Notes: generated from the sequence alone by a model not told the origin. Positions 45,572-54,887 are shown, counted from the first letter of the stretch. The stretch: DNA of 64,000 bases from Phaeobacter sp. G2 (GCA_025163595.1 CP104105.1:45762-109761); one strand, 5' to 3'. Numbers and translations are program-made.

Positions 45572-46741
45572 TCAGATCACCGGCAATTCCGGCGCGGCGC
45601 GGGTGGTTAGCAGCTCCGCCCCCTGCGGTCGAATGACGATGTTTTCCTCATGTACCATGATCAGACTGTTCCCGTAGCACAGCGAGGGCTCCAGCGTCAG
45701 CACCATGCCGGCCTGCAGCTCGGTTTGGTCAAAACTCGCATGCGAGGGCTGTTCTGTCAGTTGCATCCCCAGCCCATGTCCCAGTCGGCCAATATCGCCC
45801 CCCTGATCGTCCAGCTCTGCAATCACGCCTTGCATGGCCAGAAACAAATCCCGGCAACTATTGCCGGGTCGTGCTGCCGCAAGTCCCGCTTCGGTGGCCC
45901 GCCACAACACATCATAGGCACGACAGGCGGCGGCATCTGCTGATCCAATGGCAAAGTTGCGGTCAAAGTCGCAGAAATAGCCATCCCAGGTGGCACCAGT
46001 GTCCAGCATCAAGACATCGCCCGCCTGCAACGGCCGACGTGACGGTGGCGAGATCACGTCAATATAGCCTCCGGGGCCGGCGCCGCCCACCAGGTAGGGC
46101 AGATCATCCGCGCCTTGCGCCAGGGCTTCGCGGCGAAAGGTGCGAAACACCTCTTCCAGCGGCATACCCTGCGAAACCTGCGCTGGCACCTGGTCAAAAC
46201 TGGCAGAGCCAATGGCGCAAATATGGGCCAGTTTGTCGATCTCCGCCGCGGATTTCACCATCCGCAGCCCCTGGACCAAGCCCGTCGCATCCGCCAGCTG
46301 TAGTCCCGGCAGGGCCTGCATCAGCCGTTCCCAATCTCCCAAAGGCATCCGCAGCGCGGTCTCGTGGCCCTTTAGGATCCCAAGGCGGGCATTGCGCTGC
46401 GCCAAGGGCGCCAGGAGATCGCGCAGCAGGCTGATGCCATCATCCTGCGGGGCAGGCGCGCTCCAGGTGCGGATATCTTCGATCCAGGTTTGCCGCATCA
46501 ACGCGGCGCCAATCTCAGGGATCACCGCGATGGGTTTTCCTGCTGCCGGGACAAACAAAAACCAGGGCCGCGTGGGGCTTTGCCAAAACAGGGTGTGAAA
46601 GCCGCTGAAATAGCGCACATCTGCTTCGCTCATCAGCAACAGACCTTCCAGGTGCTGCTCCGCCATCAGCGCCTGCGCCTTTTGCGTCCGGGCCTCAAAT
46701 TCTGCCAGCTCAAAACCGCGTTCTGGTGCCTTAAGTAGCAT
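45572..46741 (-). CDS. M24-family metallohydrolase (Xaa-Pro peptidase / creatinase / ectoine hydrolase-like)
   Basis: The 389-residue protein starts at the ATG at 46741, with GGGGGAAAG before it; a longer frame to 46798 lacks support. The N-terminal creatinase-like domain (LLLMSEADVRYFSGFHTLFWQ) is followed by the pita-bread catalytic domain with five metal ligands: two Asp in MLDTGATWDGYFCDFDRNF, His in RLGHGLGM, Glu in LTLEPSL and Glu in VHEENI. This family cleaves Xaa-Pro bonds, creatine or ectoine rings. It overlaps the preceding PLP gene by 11 bp. The substrate is unknown. Confidence 0.85.
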   Translation of the reverse strand: MLLKAPERGFELAEFEARTQKAQALMAEQHLEGLLLMSEADVRYFSGFHTLFWQSPTRPWFLFVPAAGKPIAVIPEIGAALMRQTWIEDIRTWSAPAPQDDGISLLRDLLAPLAQRNARLGILKGHETALRMPLGDWERLMQALPGLQLADATGLVQGLRMVKSAAEIDKLAHICAIGSASFDQVPAQVSQGMPLEEVFRTFRREALAQGADDLPYLVGGAGPGGYIDVISPPSRRPLQAGDVLMLDTGATWDGYFCDFDRNFAIGSADAAACRAYDVLWRATEAGLAAARPGNSCRDLFLAMQGVIAELDDQGGDIGRLGHGLGMQLTEQPSHASFDQTELQAGMVLTLEPSLCYGNSLIMVHEENIVIRPQGAELLTTRAAPELPVI

Positions 46742-47924
46742 CACTTTCCCCCATGATCTGGGCAAAAATGGCAGGGTCGGTGACGCCTTCGGAGCCAATC
46801 AACAACACCCGCGCCTCCCCCGTCAGCCCCAGCTTTCGCGACAGGTCCGCGTCCTCGCGCGCCGCGATCAGCGCTGCCAGGCCGGCAATAGCGCTTTCGC
46901 CAGCCTCAATCGCCGTATCCCCGGGCAGGGGGCGCGCCAACAGACGCACCGAGGGGGCCACCAGACTCTCGGGGATTGTCAGAAAATCCGAAACCTCCTC
47001 GGACAGGATTTCCCAGGCCATGCCCGAGGGCTCACCGCAGGACAGACCCGCCATCAAGGTTTCTGTTTCAATGGCAAAAGTAGTGGCCTCTCCGGTGCGG
47101 CCACTCTCAAACAAGCAGGCCGCCAATTCGGGTTCAACAATCACCACCCGAGGAGCCTGTGCGCCCCAGTGTTGCCGCAAGCCTGCAACAACCCCCGCCG
47201 CCAGCCCGCCAACACCGCCTTGCAGGAACACGTGGGTCGGCGCCTGTTTCAGGCTGTCGCAGATCTCCTGGGTCATCACACCATAGCCCGCCATCACGTC
47301 GCGCGGCGGCTGGGAATACCCCTCCCAAGAGGTATCAGAGACCACAAACCAGCCGTTGTCCGCCGCCTCTTGCTTGGCCAAAATCACCGACGCGTCATAA
47401 TCGCCCGCGATACGGATCACGTCGGCACCCAGATCGCGCATTGCCTGGGCGCGACCCTCGCTCACCTCCGCATGGATATAGATCCGGCAGGGCGCGCCAA
47501 AGCGCTGACAGCCCCAGGCCAGCGAGCGTCCATGATTTCCATCCGTGGCCGAAACCAGCGTGATCTCAGCCGCCTCGGATCTGTAAGTTCCGGTTCGGAT
47601 ATCCTCCAACGAGACCTCATGCCCCAAACGCGCCGAGATCTGCCGCTGCAGCACCCGCTGCGCTGCATAAGATCCGCCAAGCGCCTTGAAACTGCCCAAC
47701 CCAAACCGGGGACCTTCATCCTTATACAGAATGCCCCCAACGCCGATCTTTGCGGCCAGCGCCGTGAGCGAGACCAATGGCGTCGGCTGGTAGCCCTGCC
47801 ACTGGGTGATTTCGGCGCGGGAGGTGGCAAAGTCCTGACGCGACAAAACCCGCTCCACGGCATCGCCATCGCGTTTTCTGGCTGCAACATGTCCTAGTTT
47901 TGCGACAGAAGGAAAATCAAACAT
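46731..47924 (-). CDS. Diaminopropionate ammonia-lyase-like PLP enzyme
   Basis: The 397-residue protein starts at the ATG at 47924; the frame extends upstream to 48104 inside the M20 gene but that part is not protein-like. It is a fold-type II PLP enzyme: YQPTPLVSL, KDEGPRFGLGSFKALGG (the lysine of SFKALGG binds PLP), SATDGNHGRSLAW, GAPCRIYIHAEV, DTSWEGYSQPPRDVMAGYG, FLQGGVGGLAAGV and SCGEPSGMAWEIL. These match diaminopropionate ammonia-lyase, which forms pyruvate and two ammonia, better than threonine dehydratase. The substrate could also be a hydroxy- or other diamino acid. Coupled to the M20 gene by an 8-bp overlap. Confidence 0.8.
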   Translation of the reverse strand: MFDFPSVAKLGHVAARKRDGDAVERVLSRQDFATSRAEITQWQGYQPTPLVSLTALAAKIGVGGILYKDEGPRFGLGSFKALGGSYAAQRVLQRQISARLGHEVSLEDIRTGTYRSEAAEITLVSATDGNHGRSLAWGCQRFGAPCRIYIHAEVSEGRAQAMRDLGADVIRIAGDYDASVILAKQEAADNGWFVVSDTSWEGYSQPPRDVMAGYGVMTQEICDSLKQAPTHVFLQGGVGGLAAGVVAGLRQHWGAQAPRVVIVEPELAACLFESGRTGEATTFAIETETLMAGLSCGEPSGMAWEILSEEVSDFLTIPESLVAPSVRLLARPLPGDTAIEAGESAIAGLAALIAAREDADLSRKLGLTGEARVLLIGSEGVTDPAIFAQIMGESDAT

Positions 47925-49071
47925 TGGCGGTCTTTCGGCTAGGGAGACGGTCACGGACCAGCTCTGCCCAGAAGGCAGCTCCAATCGGCAACAGCGCATC
48001 GTTAAAATCATAGTCAGCGGAATGCAGCGGCTGGCCATGGGCGCCGCTTTCTCCGTTGCCCAGCAACAGAAAACAGCCGGGTATAGCTGCACTGAAATGG
48101 GCAAAATCCTCAGAAAAGCTCATGGGGGGACGATCGGCGACCGTCTCCAGCTGGAGCGCCCGCGCCACCCGCACCACGGCCTCTGTCGGGGTTTTGGCAT
48201 TCAGGGTTTCAATGAACTCCGTATCAAAGCTCATCTCGACGGTAATGCCATGGGCGGCTGCGATGCCACGGGTGATCTGGCGCATGAAGCGCTCCAGCGC
48301 CAGACGGTCTTGCGGCAGGCGAGCCCGCACATCGCCCTTGAGCCGCGCCAGACCGGGCAGCACGTTTCGCTGTCCATCGGTGATGAATTCGGTGACCGAA
48401 ACCACCGCCCCAGAGGAGGGTGCCAGTTTGCGGGACACAATCGTTTGCAGGGCCAGAACCATTTCCGCGCCCACAGTGATAACATCCACCCCAACATGGG
48501 GCATCGAGGCATGCCCACCCTGACCCTTTAGTGTAATCTCAAACAGGCTTTCGCTGGCGCAAATCTGCCCCGGACGGGTCGAAACCTGCCCCACAGGCGC
48601 ACCAGGCAGATTGTGAATGGCATAGATTTCTTCCAGTTCAAACCGCTCCAGAAAACCTTCGGCGATCATCGCCTGCGCCCCTAACCCGTGCTCCTCATTT
48701 GGTTGAAAAATGAACACGACGGTGCCCTCAAAATCGCGGCTCTGCGCCAAGATTTCCGCCGCGCCCAAGAGCATGGTCATATGACCATCATGGCCGCAGG
48801 CATGCATGACCCCAGCGTTTTGCGAGACGTAATCATGATCTGCGATTTCGTGAATAGGCAGGGCGTCCATATCGGCCCGCAACCCAATCGCACGGTTGCC
48901 GCCACCCGATTTCAGTACACCAATGACGCCGACACCTTCATAGACCTCAAGTCCCAACTGCCGCAGCCGCTCCGCAACGCAGGCCTTGGTGCGATGCTCA
49001 GCAAAGCCAAGCTCTGGCTGTTGGTGAAACTGCCGTCGTAGCGCCGTCAAGACTTTGTCAAATTCGCCCAT
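47917..49071 (-). CDS. M20-family amidohydrolase (hippurate/N-acyl amino acid hydrolase-like)
   Basis: The 384-residue enzyme has the dinuclear metal site: RADMDALPI, MHACGHDGHM, FQPNEEHGLGA with the catalytic Glu pair, IHNLPG and MSFSEDFAHF with the last ligand. A dimerisation insert (GQGGHASMPHVGVDVI) is seen. Such enzymes hydrolyse N-acyl amino acids or small ring or amide compounds. It is the first gene of the operon, before the PLP lyase and M24 enzyme. The ectoine deacetylase DoeB is of another family (aspartoacylase), so this is not a standard ectoine operon. Confidence 0.85.
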   Translation of the reverse strand: MGEFDKVLTALRRQFHQQPELGFAEHRTKACVAERLRQLGLEVYEGVGVIGVLKSGGGNRAIGLRADMDALPIHEIADHDYVSQNAGVMHACGHDGHMTMLLGAAEILAQSRDFEGTVVFIFQPNEEHGLGAQAMIAEGFLERFELEEIYAIHNLPGAPVGQVSTRPGQICASESLFEITLKGQGGHASMPHVGVDVITVGAEMVLALQTIVSRKLAPSSGAVVSVTEFITDGQRNVLPGLARLKGDVRARLPQDRLALERFMRQITRGIAAAHGITVEMSFDTEFIETLNAKTPTEAVVRVARALQLETVADRPPMSFSEDFAHFSAAIPGCFLLLGNGESGAHGQPLHSADYDFNDALLPIGAAFWAELVRDRLPSRKTANV

Positions 49072-49413
49072 AGAAAGATCCCCGTTGCACCTCTGAATTT
49101 ACCCGGAACCTTGCAAGCTGGGCATCAATATCCACCCCTTTCGCAAGTAATTTCCTTGCTATTTTTCCGATCTGCGATTGTTTTCAGAACTCCCGGGGTC
49201 AAGACCCCGATCCGCACACACGGCTTGGCGGCCCGTAGACCTTAAAGACTGGTAGACCTCAAACTACAAAGGATTGAAAAGCCTTGTGGGCGGCGCCGCC
49301 ATCGGCTCTACCTGCGAAGACTGAATAGAGGAAACCAGGCTAAGCACCTAATATTATGAATAGTTTATGAAAGATGATGTGGGGTTCGCGGGCTTGGAGA
49401 AGGAAGAAATAAT
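49072..49413. other. Intergenic region upstream of the M20 operon
   Basis: These 342 bp contain the promoter of the leftward operon and of the ASCH gene. A near-perfect inverted repeat, CGGGGTC-AA-GACCCCG, lies at 49194-49209. It has no T-run, so it is more like a binding site than a terminator. Nothing else I recognise lies here. Confidence 0.5.
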
Positions 49414-49833
49414 ATGCACGAAGACTTAGGAGCGTTGAAACTGCGGTACCCATCGGCCCAGACATTCAAGTTTGGCGATACTCCCGCTTTATGCAGCGCA
49501 TTGCTGTCCTTGGTGCGGAATGGAAAGAAAATGGCAACCTGTAGCGCGCTGCACGAGTTCCAGAACGGCGAACCTTCCCCCGAAATCGGCCGGCGCGATA
49601 TTTGTCTCAACTGGGACGGCACTCCAGCTCTTGTGATCGAGACCGTTGAGGTGATCCAGTGCAGGTTCGATGAAGTGACCGAAGACATGGCTCTTGCCGA
49701 GGGCGAGGATGAAAGTCTGGATGGTTGGCGCGCAGGGCATCGTGGCTACTTTGAACGGAACAGCGGATTTTCATCGGACATGCAGATTATTTGGGAACGG
49801 TTCCTCCTTATCGAGGATTTCGCGCAAGATTGA
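49414..49833 (+). CDS. ASCH-domain protein
   Basis: The 139-residue protein looks like an ASCH domain (PUA-like beta barrel): FKFGDTPALCSALLSLVRNGKKMATCSALHEF, then ALVIETVEVIQCRFDEVTEDMALAEGEDESLDGWRAGHRGYF. ASCH proteins are thought to bind RNA or modified nucleosides, and some have amidase activity on N4-acetylcytidine. The GxKxxTxS-like motif is present in a degenerate form (NGKKMATCS). It stands alone. Start ATG 49414, with AAGGAAG before it. Confidence 0.8.
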   Translation: MHEDLGALKLRYPSAQTFKFGDTPALCSALLSLVRNGKKMATCSALHEFQNGEPSPEIGRRDICLNWDGTPALVIETVEVIQCRFDEVTEDMALAEGEDESLDGWRAGHRGYFERNSGFSSDMQIIWERFLLIEDFAQD

Positions 49834-50282
49834 TAAGTCGCTTGATGGCAAATCCATTCTGAACTGTCAGGGGATTAAAACAACCCCGACTGCCTTATGC
49901 GGGAAGAGTGATACGTCAGCTTTGCCGAAGGGTCACATTGCTGCTTTGCGGCGGCACACTTTAATCCAATAATCTGGATTATGTTATTTTAACCCGCCAA
50001 GATCAACCTCGGCCCCGCAGCTTGCGAGGTTGACGGCCGTCAAGACTGGAAAATGCGCAAAACCACTGCGCTTTCAAAGCTAAAATTTTCCTGTTAACCA
50101 TCAGAAAAACATTAATATTTCTGAGCGGAAGTTTAGCCACCTGCAGGGGTAGTAACACTTCGTCAATAACCCTTATCAATTTGAAAAAAGCACCCGTTTT
50201 TCGCCACATCTTGTGCCCGAGCTGCGCATTCCACCTCTCTAGCTCTGACCTCCAACACAGATTTTACTGCGAGGAGTAAGTT
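49834..50282. other. Intergenic region with two inverted repeats
   Basis: These 449 bp hold two hairpins: TAATCCA-6 bases-TGGATTA at 49962-49981, followed by TGTTATTTT (a weak terminator for the ASCH gene), and TCAACCTCG-13 bases-CGAGGTTGA at 50003-50033 with no T-run. The right part is AT-rich and ends in a clear GAGGAG ribosome site for the small gene at 50283. A long antisense frame crosses it and is not convincing. Confidence 0.5.
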
Positions 50283-50465
50283 ATGAGCGAGCGAGCAAAA
50301 CGCGTGGTTCCATTCGCAAAAACCGGCACCGCAGGCCGCCTCATTGCCGCCAGCTATCCGCAGCAGTTGAACGCCTGGTACCTGCAGACGGGTCGTAAGC
50401 GGATCAACAGCATCTACAAAATCAAGGGCAGCCAGATCATCCAGATGGGCGTCCGGGCCTGCTAA
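50283..50465 (+). CDS. Possible small basic protein (60 aa)
   Basis: I do not recognise it. The ATG has GAGGAG at 50271-50276 with normal spacing, the best ribosome site for several hundred bases. The protein is rich in Lys/Arg (MSERAKRVVPFAKT..., QTGRKRINSIYKIKG) and has no membrane segment. The stop is TAA, after which the same frame stays open for ~38 more codons; whether this is decay of a longer gene or chance is unknown. Regions on both sides have no gene. Confidence 0.4.
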   Translation: MSERAKRVVPFAKTGTAGRLIAASYPQQLNAWYLQTGRKRINSIYKIKGSQIIQMGVRAC

Positions 50466-50805
50466 AAGCAGGTCTATTCCGGCGTCGCAGCGGACAATGT
50501 CAACGCAGTCTTTGACCCATGCGCTCCAAAGCTCATGGAATTCGGCCCCCAGCCGCGACAAGGGTCGCCCATGGCGGGGGAGTGAGCATGGCCTCAAAGC
50601 ACAGCCTGACACCAACGCATCTGGTCGGGGTTGCGGCCCCCCCTATGCCCAACAGTTACAGGCAGCGCTACAGCGCCCGGTCTATGATCTGACAACCCTG
50701 GCGGCGATGATGGCCAATGTGGTGCACCGCCAGGCCGTTCCTAGATTTATTTGAAACGAGGCCCGGCTTAACAAGCGCCTCATGCCACCGTGCCTGTAGG
50801 AGGCC
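50466..50805. other. Region without a recognisable gene
   Basis: These 340 bp continue in frame with the small gene up to a TGA at about 50585, but I see no domain. The rest is open in short pieces only. It could be the remains of a gene cut by mutation. Confidence 0.4.
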
Positions 50806-51948
50806 CTACCCCAGCAAGGCCTGATTGAGGTCCGAAATCAAATCATCCACGTCTTCAATCCCGATGGAGATCCGCAGCAGGTTTTCCGGGATACCGGTAT
50901 GGGGCTCAATGGTGTGGCGATGTTCCACCAGGCTTTCTACCCCACCAAGCGAAGTCGCGCGATGAAACAGGTTCAACCGCCCTGCCACCGCCAGCGCCGC
51001 CTCGCGACCACCTTTGACCAGAAAAGACATCAGGAACCCATAGCCTCCGGTCATTTGGCGGCTGGCCAGCGCGTGACCCGGGTGGCTGGGCAAGCCGGGG
51101 TACAGCACATCTTCGACCTCTGGGTGTTGGCTGAGAAACTCCGCGACCGCCATGGCATTGGCGCACATCTTTTCCACCCGCAACGGCAGCGTGCGCATGC
51201 TGCGCACCAATAGCCAGGCCTCAAAAGGACCCATCACAGCGCCGGCCTCATTGCGATCCATGCAGATCGCCTCCCAGAGCGGGGTGCGTGCGCGGGTGCT
51301 CAGCACCCCGCCCAGCACATCGGAGTGACCATTGATCACCTTGGTGGCGGAATGCATGACGATATCCGCCCCCATCTCCAGTGGCCGGGTCAGCAGCGGG
51401 GTCGCAGCGGTGCTGTCCACAACCAGACTGGCGCCAGCACTCTGCGCGCAGGCTTTAGCCGCTTTGATATCGACGGTTTTCAGCCAGGGGTTTGAGGGCG
51501 TCTCGATAAACAAGAGCTGCGCCTGCTGCGCCGCGCAGAGCGCCTGCAAAGCCGCCGTATCGCTGGCCTCAACCTCGTGTAGAGTAATGTCACGGCGCAC
51601 ACAAAAATCGCGGATCCATTTGGTGGTGCCCCAATAGATGCCCGACTGCACAATCACCGCACCGCCATTGGGCACCGTGCGAAACACCGCCGCGATGGCT
51701 GCCATACCCGATGGAAACAGCTGAGTATCCGCTGCGCCCTCAAGGCGGGACAGAATGTCTTCGCCAAGCCGCACCGCCTCATTATGGGAACGCAGGTAGA
51801 CGTTACCCTCATTGACCAGCTGATAGTCCCGGTCCCGCACAAAGGTGGTGGAGGGCTGCAAAGGCGGCACCACACCACCACTGGCCATGTCAATCGCGCC
51901 TGCGGCTTGGGCCGCTATCGTCGCTGGTTTCATGTCGTTGCGGTGCAT
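50806..51948 (-). CDS. Cystathionine gamma-synthase/lyase-family PLP enzyme
   Basis: The 380-residue protein, started at the ATG at 51948 with AAGGAG before it, is a fold-type I trans-sulfuration enzyme: GGVVPPLQPSTTF, LFPSGMAAIAAV, the PLP lysine in MHSATKVINGHSDVLGG, and RATSLGGVESLVEHR at the end. Members make or break cystathionine, methionine or cysteine bonds. The exact reaction cannot be set by eye. It faces a GNAT gene divergently. It may be part of sulfur amino-acid breakdown. Confidence 0.85.
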   Translation of the reverse strand: MHRNDMKPATIAAQAAGAIDMASGGVVPPLQPSTTFVRDRDYQLVNEGNVYLRSHNEAVRLGEDILSRLEGAADTQLFPSGMAAIAAVFRTVPNGGAVIVQSGIYWGTTKWIRDFCVRRDITLHEVEASDTAALQALCAAQQAQLLFIETPSNPWLKTVDIKAAKACAQSAGASLVVDSTAATPLLTRPLEMGADIVMHSATKVINGHSDVLGGVLSTRARTPLWEAICMDRNEAGAVMGPFEAWLLVRSMRTLPLRVEKMCANAMAVAEFLSQHPEVEDVLYPGLPSHPGHALASRQMTGGYGFLMSFLVKGGREAALAVAGRLNLFHRATSLGGVESLVEHRHTIEPHTGIPENLLRISIGIEDVDDLISDLNQALLG

Positions 51949-52126
51949 CTCTCTGGCTCCTTGCTTTGGGTGCCCCATCTTTGAAGCCCGCCCTCGCCAA
52001 GTTCAATTGCTTTAAGTGCAAAAGACATCGCTGCGCCTAAAAATTCGCCGCAGGCGCCGCTTGTGATTTGTGTCCCGCCATGGTCCGATTACTCTGACTT
52101 TTTGATCCCCCAAGGACTGCCCGACA

Positions 52127-52612
52127 ATGCCCGTACAAATTCGCCAGGCCCAGCCGCAGGACGCCGCCAGCATTGCCGCTATTGCCAACACATTGATCCG
52201 CGACACCTTATTTACCTTTACCACACAGGAGCGTCGGCCCGAAGAAATCGCCACGCGGCTGCAAGAGGACCCCAAACCGTTCTTACTGGCAGAGCGTGAT
52301 GGCCGTGCCCTTGGCTTTGCCACCTACGGGGCCTTTCGCTCTGGCCCCGGGTATCGCCACACCCAGGAACACTCAATCCAACTGCTGCCCGAAGCACAGG
52401 GGCGAGGGCTGGGACGGGCCTTGATGGCCCAGCTGGAAGAGGCCGCCCGCGCCAGGGAGGTACATGTGCTGGTGGCTGGCATCAGCAGCGCCAATCCAAA
52501 GGCAGTCGGGTTTCACAGTGCCATCGGGTTCACCCGCACAGGTCTTATGCCTCAGGTCGGGCACAAATGGGGCCAATGGCTGGACCTCATTCTGATGCAA
52601 AAGCAGCTATAA
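52127..52612 (+). CDS. GNAT-family N-acetyltransferase
   Basis: The 161-residue protein has the GNAT core (RDGRALGFATYGAFR, YRHTQEHSIQLLPEAQGRGLGRALMAQLEEAAR with the acetyl-CoA QGRGLG loop, GISSANPKAVGFHSAIGFTRTG and WLDLILMQKQL). It is closest in look to phosphinothricin acetyltransferase-type enzymes, which acetylate amino-acid-like amines. Its true substrate is unknown. It converges with the aminotransferase gene (14 bp between stops). Confidence 0.88.
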   Translation: MPVQIRQAQPQDAASIAAIANTLIRDTLFTFTTQERRPEEIATRLQEDPKPFLLAERDGRALGFATYGAFRSGPGYRHTQEHSIQLLPEAQGRGLGRALMAQLEEAARAREVHVLVAGISSANPKAVGFHSAIGFTRTGLMPQVGHKWGQWLDLILMQKQL

Positions 52613-52626
52613 ACCGCCCCGGATTT

Positions 52627-53835
52627 TCAGCGCAGCTGATCCACCGCCCGCGCCAGTCGCGCCAGGGCCTCGCGCAGCTCTGCGGTGCTGGTGGCGTAGG
52701 AAATGCGGAAATAGGGCGACAGGCCAAAGGCCCGCCCCGGCACCATGGCAACATCATGCTGTTCCAGCACATAGGCGCAAAAATCCGCATCCGTTTCCAG
52801 AATTTCACCCCCTAGTGTGCGGCGCCCCAGAACACCGGCGCAACTGGCAAAGGTGTAAAAGGCGCCTTCAGGGCGTGGGCAGCTGATCCCGTCCAGGGCG
52901 TTGAGCCCATCAACCACCAGATCACGGCGGGCCTGAAAGCTGCTGCGCCGCTCTGACAGAATCTGTTGTGAGCCGTTCAGCGCCGCCACTGCTGCCGCCT
53001 GGGACACAGACGAGGCACAGGAGGTCGACTGCCCCTGAATCACCGCCATCGCAGAAATCAGCGCAGCGGGGCCGCCCGCATAGCCAATGCGCCAGCCGGT
53101 CATGGCATAGGCCTTGGACACTCCGTTGATGGTCAGGCAGCGCGATTTCAATCGCGGCTCAACCGCTGCCGGGGTGGCAAAGTCAAACCCCTCATAGGTG
53201 ATATGCTCGTACATATCATCGGCCATGATCCAGACATCCGGATGCTGCAGCAAGATTTGCAGCAGGGGCGCGTAGTCCTTGGCCCCATAGGCCGCGCCAG
53301 AGGGGTTCGAGGGCGAATTGAACAAAACCCAGCGAGTGCGCGGCGTCAGCGCCTGTTGCAACTGCGCCGGGGTCATCCGAAAGCCGGTCTCAGCCTCGCA
53401 GGGCACCAGCACCGGTTTGCCCCCGGCAAGGGCAATGATATCCACATAAGAAGTCCAGTAAGGGGCTGGAACAATCACCTCATCGCCCGGTTCAAGACTG
53501 GCCATGAAGGCGTTGTAGAGCACCTGTTTCGCCCCGGTTGAGACGATGATTTCATCCAGCCCATAGTCCAACCCATGGTCGCGGCTGAATTTGGCGCTGA
53601 TCGCCTGTTTCAACGCTGTAGTGCCGCCCAGGGCAGTATATTTGGTCTCTCCGGCCCTGATCGCATCAACAGCCGCCTGTTTGATCGCATCCGGGGTGTC
53701 AAAATCCGGCTCCCCCGCCCCCAGGACGATCACCGGCCGCCCCTGCTCTTTCAACTCTGCAGCGCGCGCGCCAATTTGCAAAATCTCTGATACCTCGATG
53801 GCATCAATACGGCTGGCCTTGCGAAACTCTGACAT
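52627..53835 (-). CDS. Class I aminotransferase (aspartate aminotransferase-like)
   Basis: The 402-residue protein, started at the ATG at 53835 (MSEFRKAS), is a fold-type I aminotransferase: LGAGEPDFDTP, YTALGGTTALKQAI, STGAKQVLYNAF, NSPSNPSGAAY, MADDMYEHITYEG, and the PLP lysine in INGVSKAYAMTGWRIGY. The C-terminal Arg that binds the substrate carboxylate is in SPYFRISYATS. It is of the prokaryotic aspartate aminotransferase (Ib) type and probably makes or uses oxaloacetate and aspartate, but related acceptors are possible. Confidence 0.88.
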   Translation of the reverse strand: MSEFRKASRIDAIEVSEILQIGARAAELKEQGRPVIVLGAGEPDFDTPDAIKQAAVDAIRAGETKYTALGGTTALKQAISAKFSRDHGLDYGLDEIIVSTGAKQVLYNAFMASLEPGDEVIVPAPYWTSYVDIIALAGGKPVLVPCEAETGFRMTPAQLQQALTPRTRWVLFNSPSNPSGAAYGAKDYAPLLQILLQHPDVWIMADDMYEHITYEGFDFATPAAVEPRLKSRCLTINGVSKAYAMTGWRIGYAGGPAALISAMAVIQGQSTSCASSVSQAAAVAALNGSQQILSERRSSFQARRDLVVDGLNALDGISCPRPEGAFYTFASCAGVLGRRTLGGEILETDADFCAYVLEQHDVAMVPGRAFGLSPYFRISYATSTAELREALARLARAVDQLR

Positions 53836-53989
53836 GGATAGGGTCCTACAGCTGAGAGCACAGGCGTCGGGATCCAACACCCGACGCTCAGACCCAAAGC
53901 CTAAGCCTCTTCAACGGGCAAAATACTCCCCTTCTTGGACCCAACTCATTCCAAAACCGCATAGATCTGCCCGTTCGGATCCAGAGAAG

Positions 53990-54886
53990 TTACGCAAGGT
54001 CACCGGTTTTCTGCCGCAGCTGCCGGGTAATCCAGGTCTCGAATTTTTGCACCGCATCCGCCGCGACCCCGTGTGGGCGCACCAGATAGTACCGCTTGTT
54101 TGAGCGTAGCCCCGGCCCCGGCAACCGCCGCAGCGCCCCCGAGGCAAGCTCATCAGAGACCATGTCAAAGGGCACGATAGCAGCACCCAGCCCAGCAACG
54201 GCGGCGCCAATCACCATAGAATACTGATCAAAATAGCGCCCATCCTGGCGCGGCTTGCCCTGCACCCCGGCCTCAAGAAACCAATCTCCCCAGGCGTCGC
54301 TGCGGCTGTCCAGATGAACCAGCGGCACCTCTGGCAGGCTCTCCATGCTGTCCAGCCGATGGCTGGCAAACAACTCTGGCGCCGCAATTGGCACCATCTG
54401 CTCGCCAAACAGCTCGACCATACGGGCACCGGGCCAGTTGTCGCCGCCATAGTGGATCGCCAGGTCAAAGGGATCGCGGGCAAAGTCAAAGGGTTCCAGC
54501 CGGGTCGACAGGCTCAGCTCGATCTCTGGATGGCGGGCAAAGAAATCCGGCAGGCGCGGAATCAGCCAACGGTTGGCAAAGGTCGGCAACACCGCGATCC
54601 GCAGGGCACTGCGCCCTGCCCCCGCGGCCACCGCCTTTTGCACCGAACTGCGCAGCGCCCCAAGATCCTGCGCCAAATCAGCCGCCAGCCCTGCGCCCGC
54701 GGCTGTCAGCACCACACCGCGCCCCACCCGTTGAAACAGGGCAAAGCCAAGGTCGGTTTCCAGCTCTTTCACCTTCTTGCTGACAGCACTTTGGGTAAGG
54801 CCGATTTCTTCCCCCGCCGCCGTAAAGCTCTGATGGCGGGCAGCGCTGTCAAAGCAGCGCAGATGGGTAAGACTGGGCAGACGCAT
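53990..54886 (-). CDS. LysR-family regulator (second of a tandem pair)
   Basis: The 298-residue protein starts at the ATG at 54886 (MRLPSLTHLRCF); the open frame extends to 55087 inside the upstream LysR gene without support. The helix-turn-helix is FTAAGEEIGLTQSAVSKKVKELETDLGFALFQRVGRGV, and the effector domain follows with PLVHLDSRSDAW and RYYLVRPHG. It is of the GcvA-like branch. One base separates it from the upstream LysR gene, so the two are one operon. Confidence 0.86.
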   Translation of the reverse strand: MRLPSLTHLRCFDSAARHQSFTAAGEEIGLTQSAVSKKVKELETDLGFALFQRVGRGVVLTAAGAGLAADLAQDLGALRSSVQKAVAAGAGRSALRIAVLPTFANRWLIPRLPDFFARHPEIELSLSTRLEPFDFARDPFDLAIHYGGDNWPGARMVELFGEQMVPIAAPELFASHRLDSMESLPEVPLVHLDSRSDAWGDWFLEAGVQGKPRQDGRYFDQYSMVIGAAVAGLGAAIVPFDMVSDELASGALRRLPGPGLRSNKRYYLVRPHGVAADAVQKFETWITRQLRQKTGDLA

Positions 54887-54887
54887 C

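Noticed and set aside
45054..49071. Standard ectoine degradation operon
   Set aside because: The M24 and Lrp genes fit, but the deacetylase is of the M20 family and not the DoeB type, and no transporter or eutC-like gene is seen.
50163..50615. 150-codon open frame on the minus strand
   Set aside because: It covers an AT-rich promoter-like stretch and the ribosome site of the plus-strand small gene, and has no motif.
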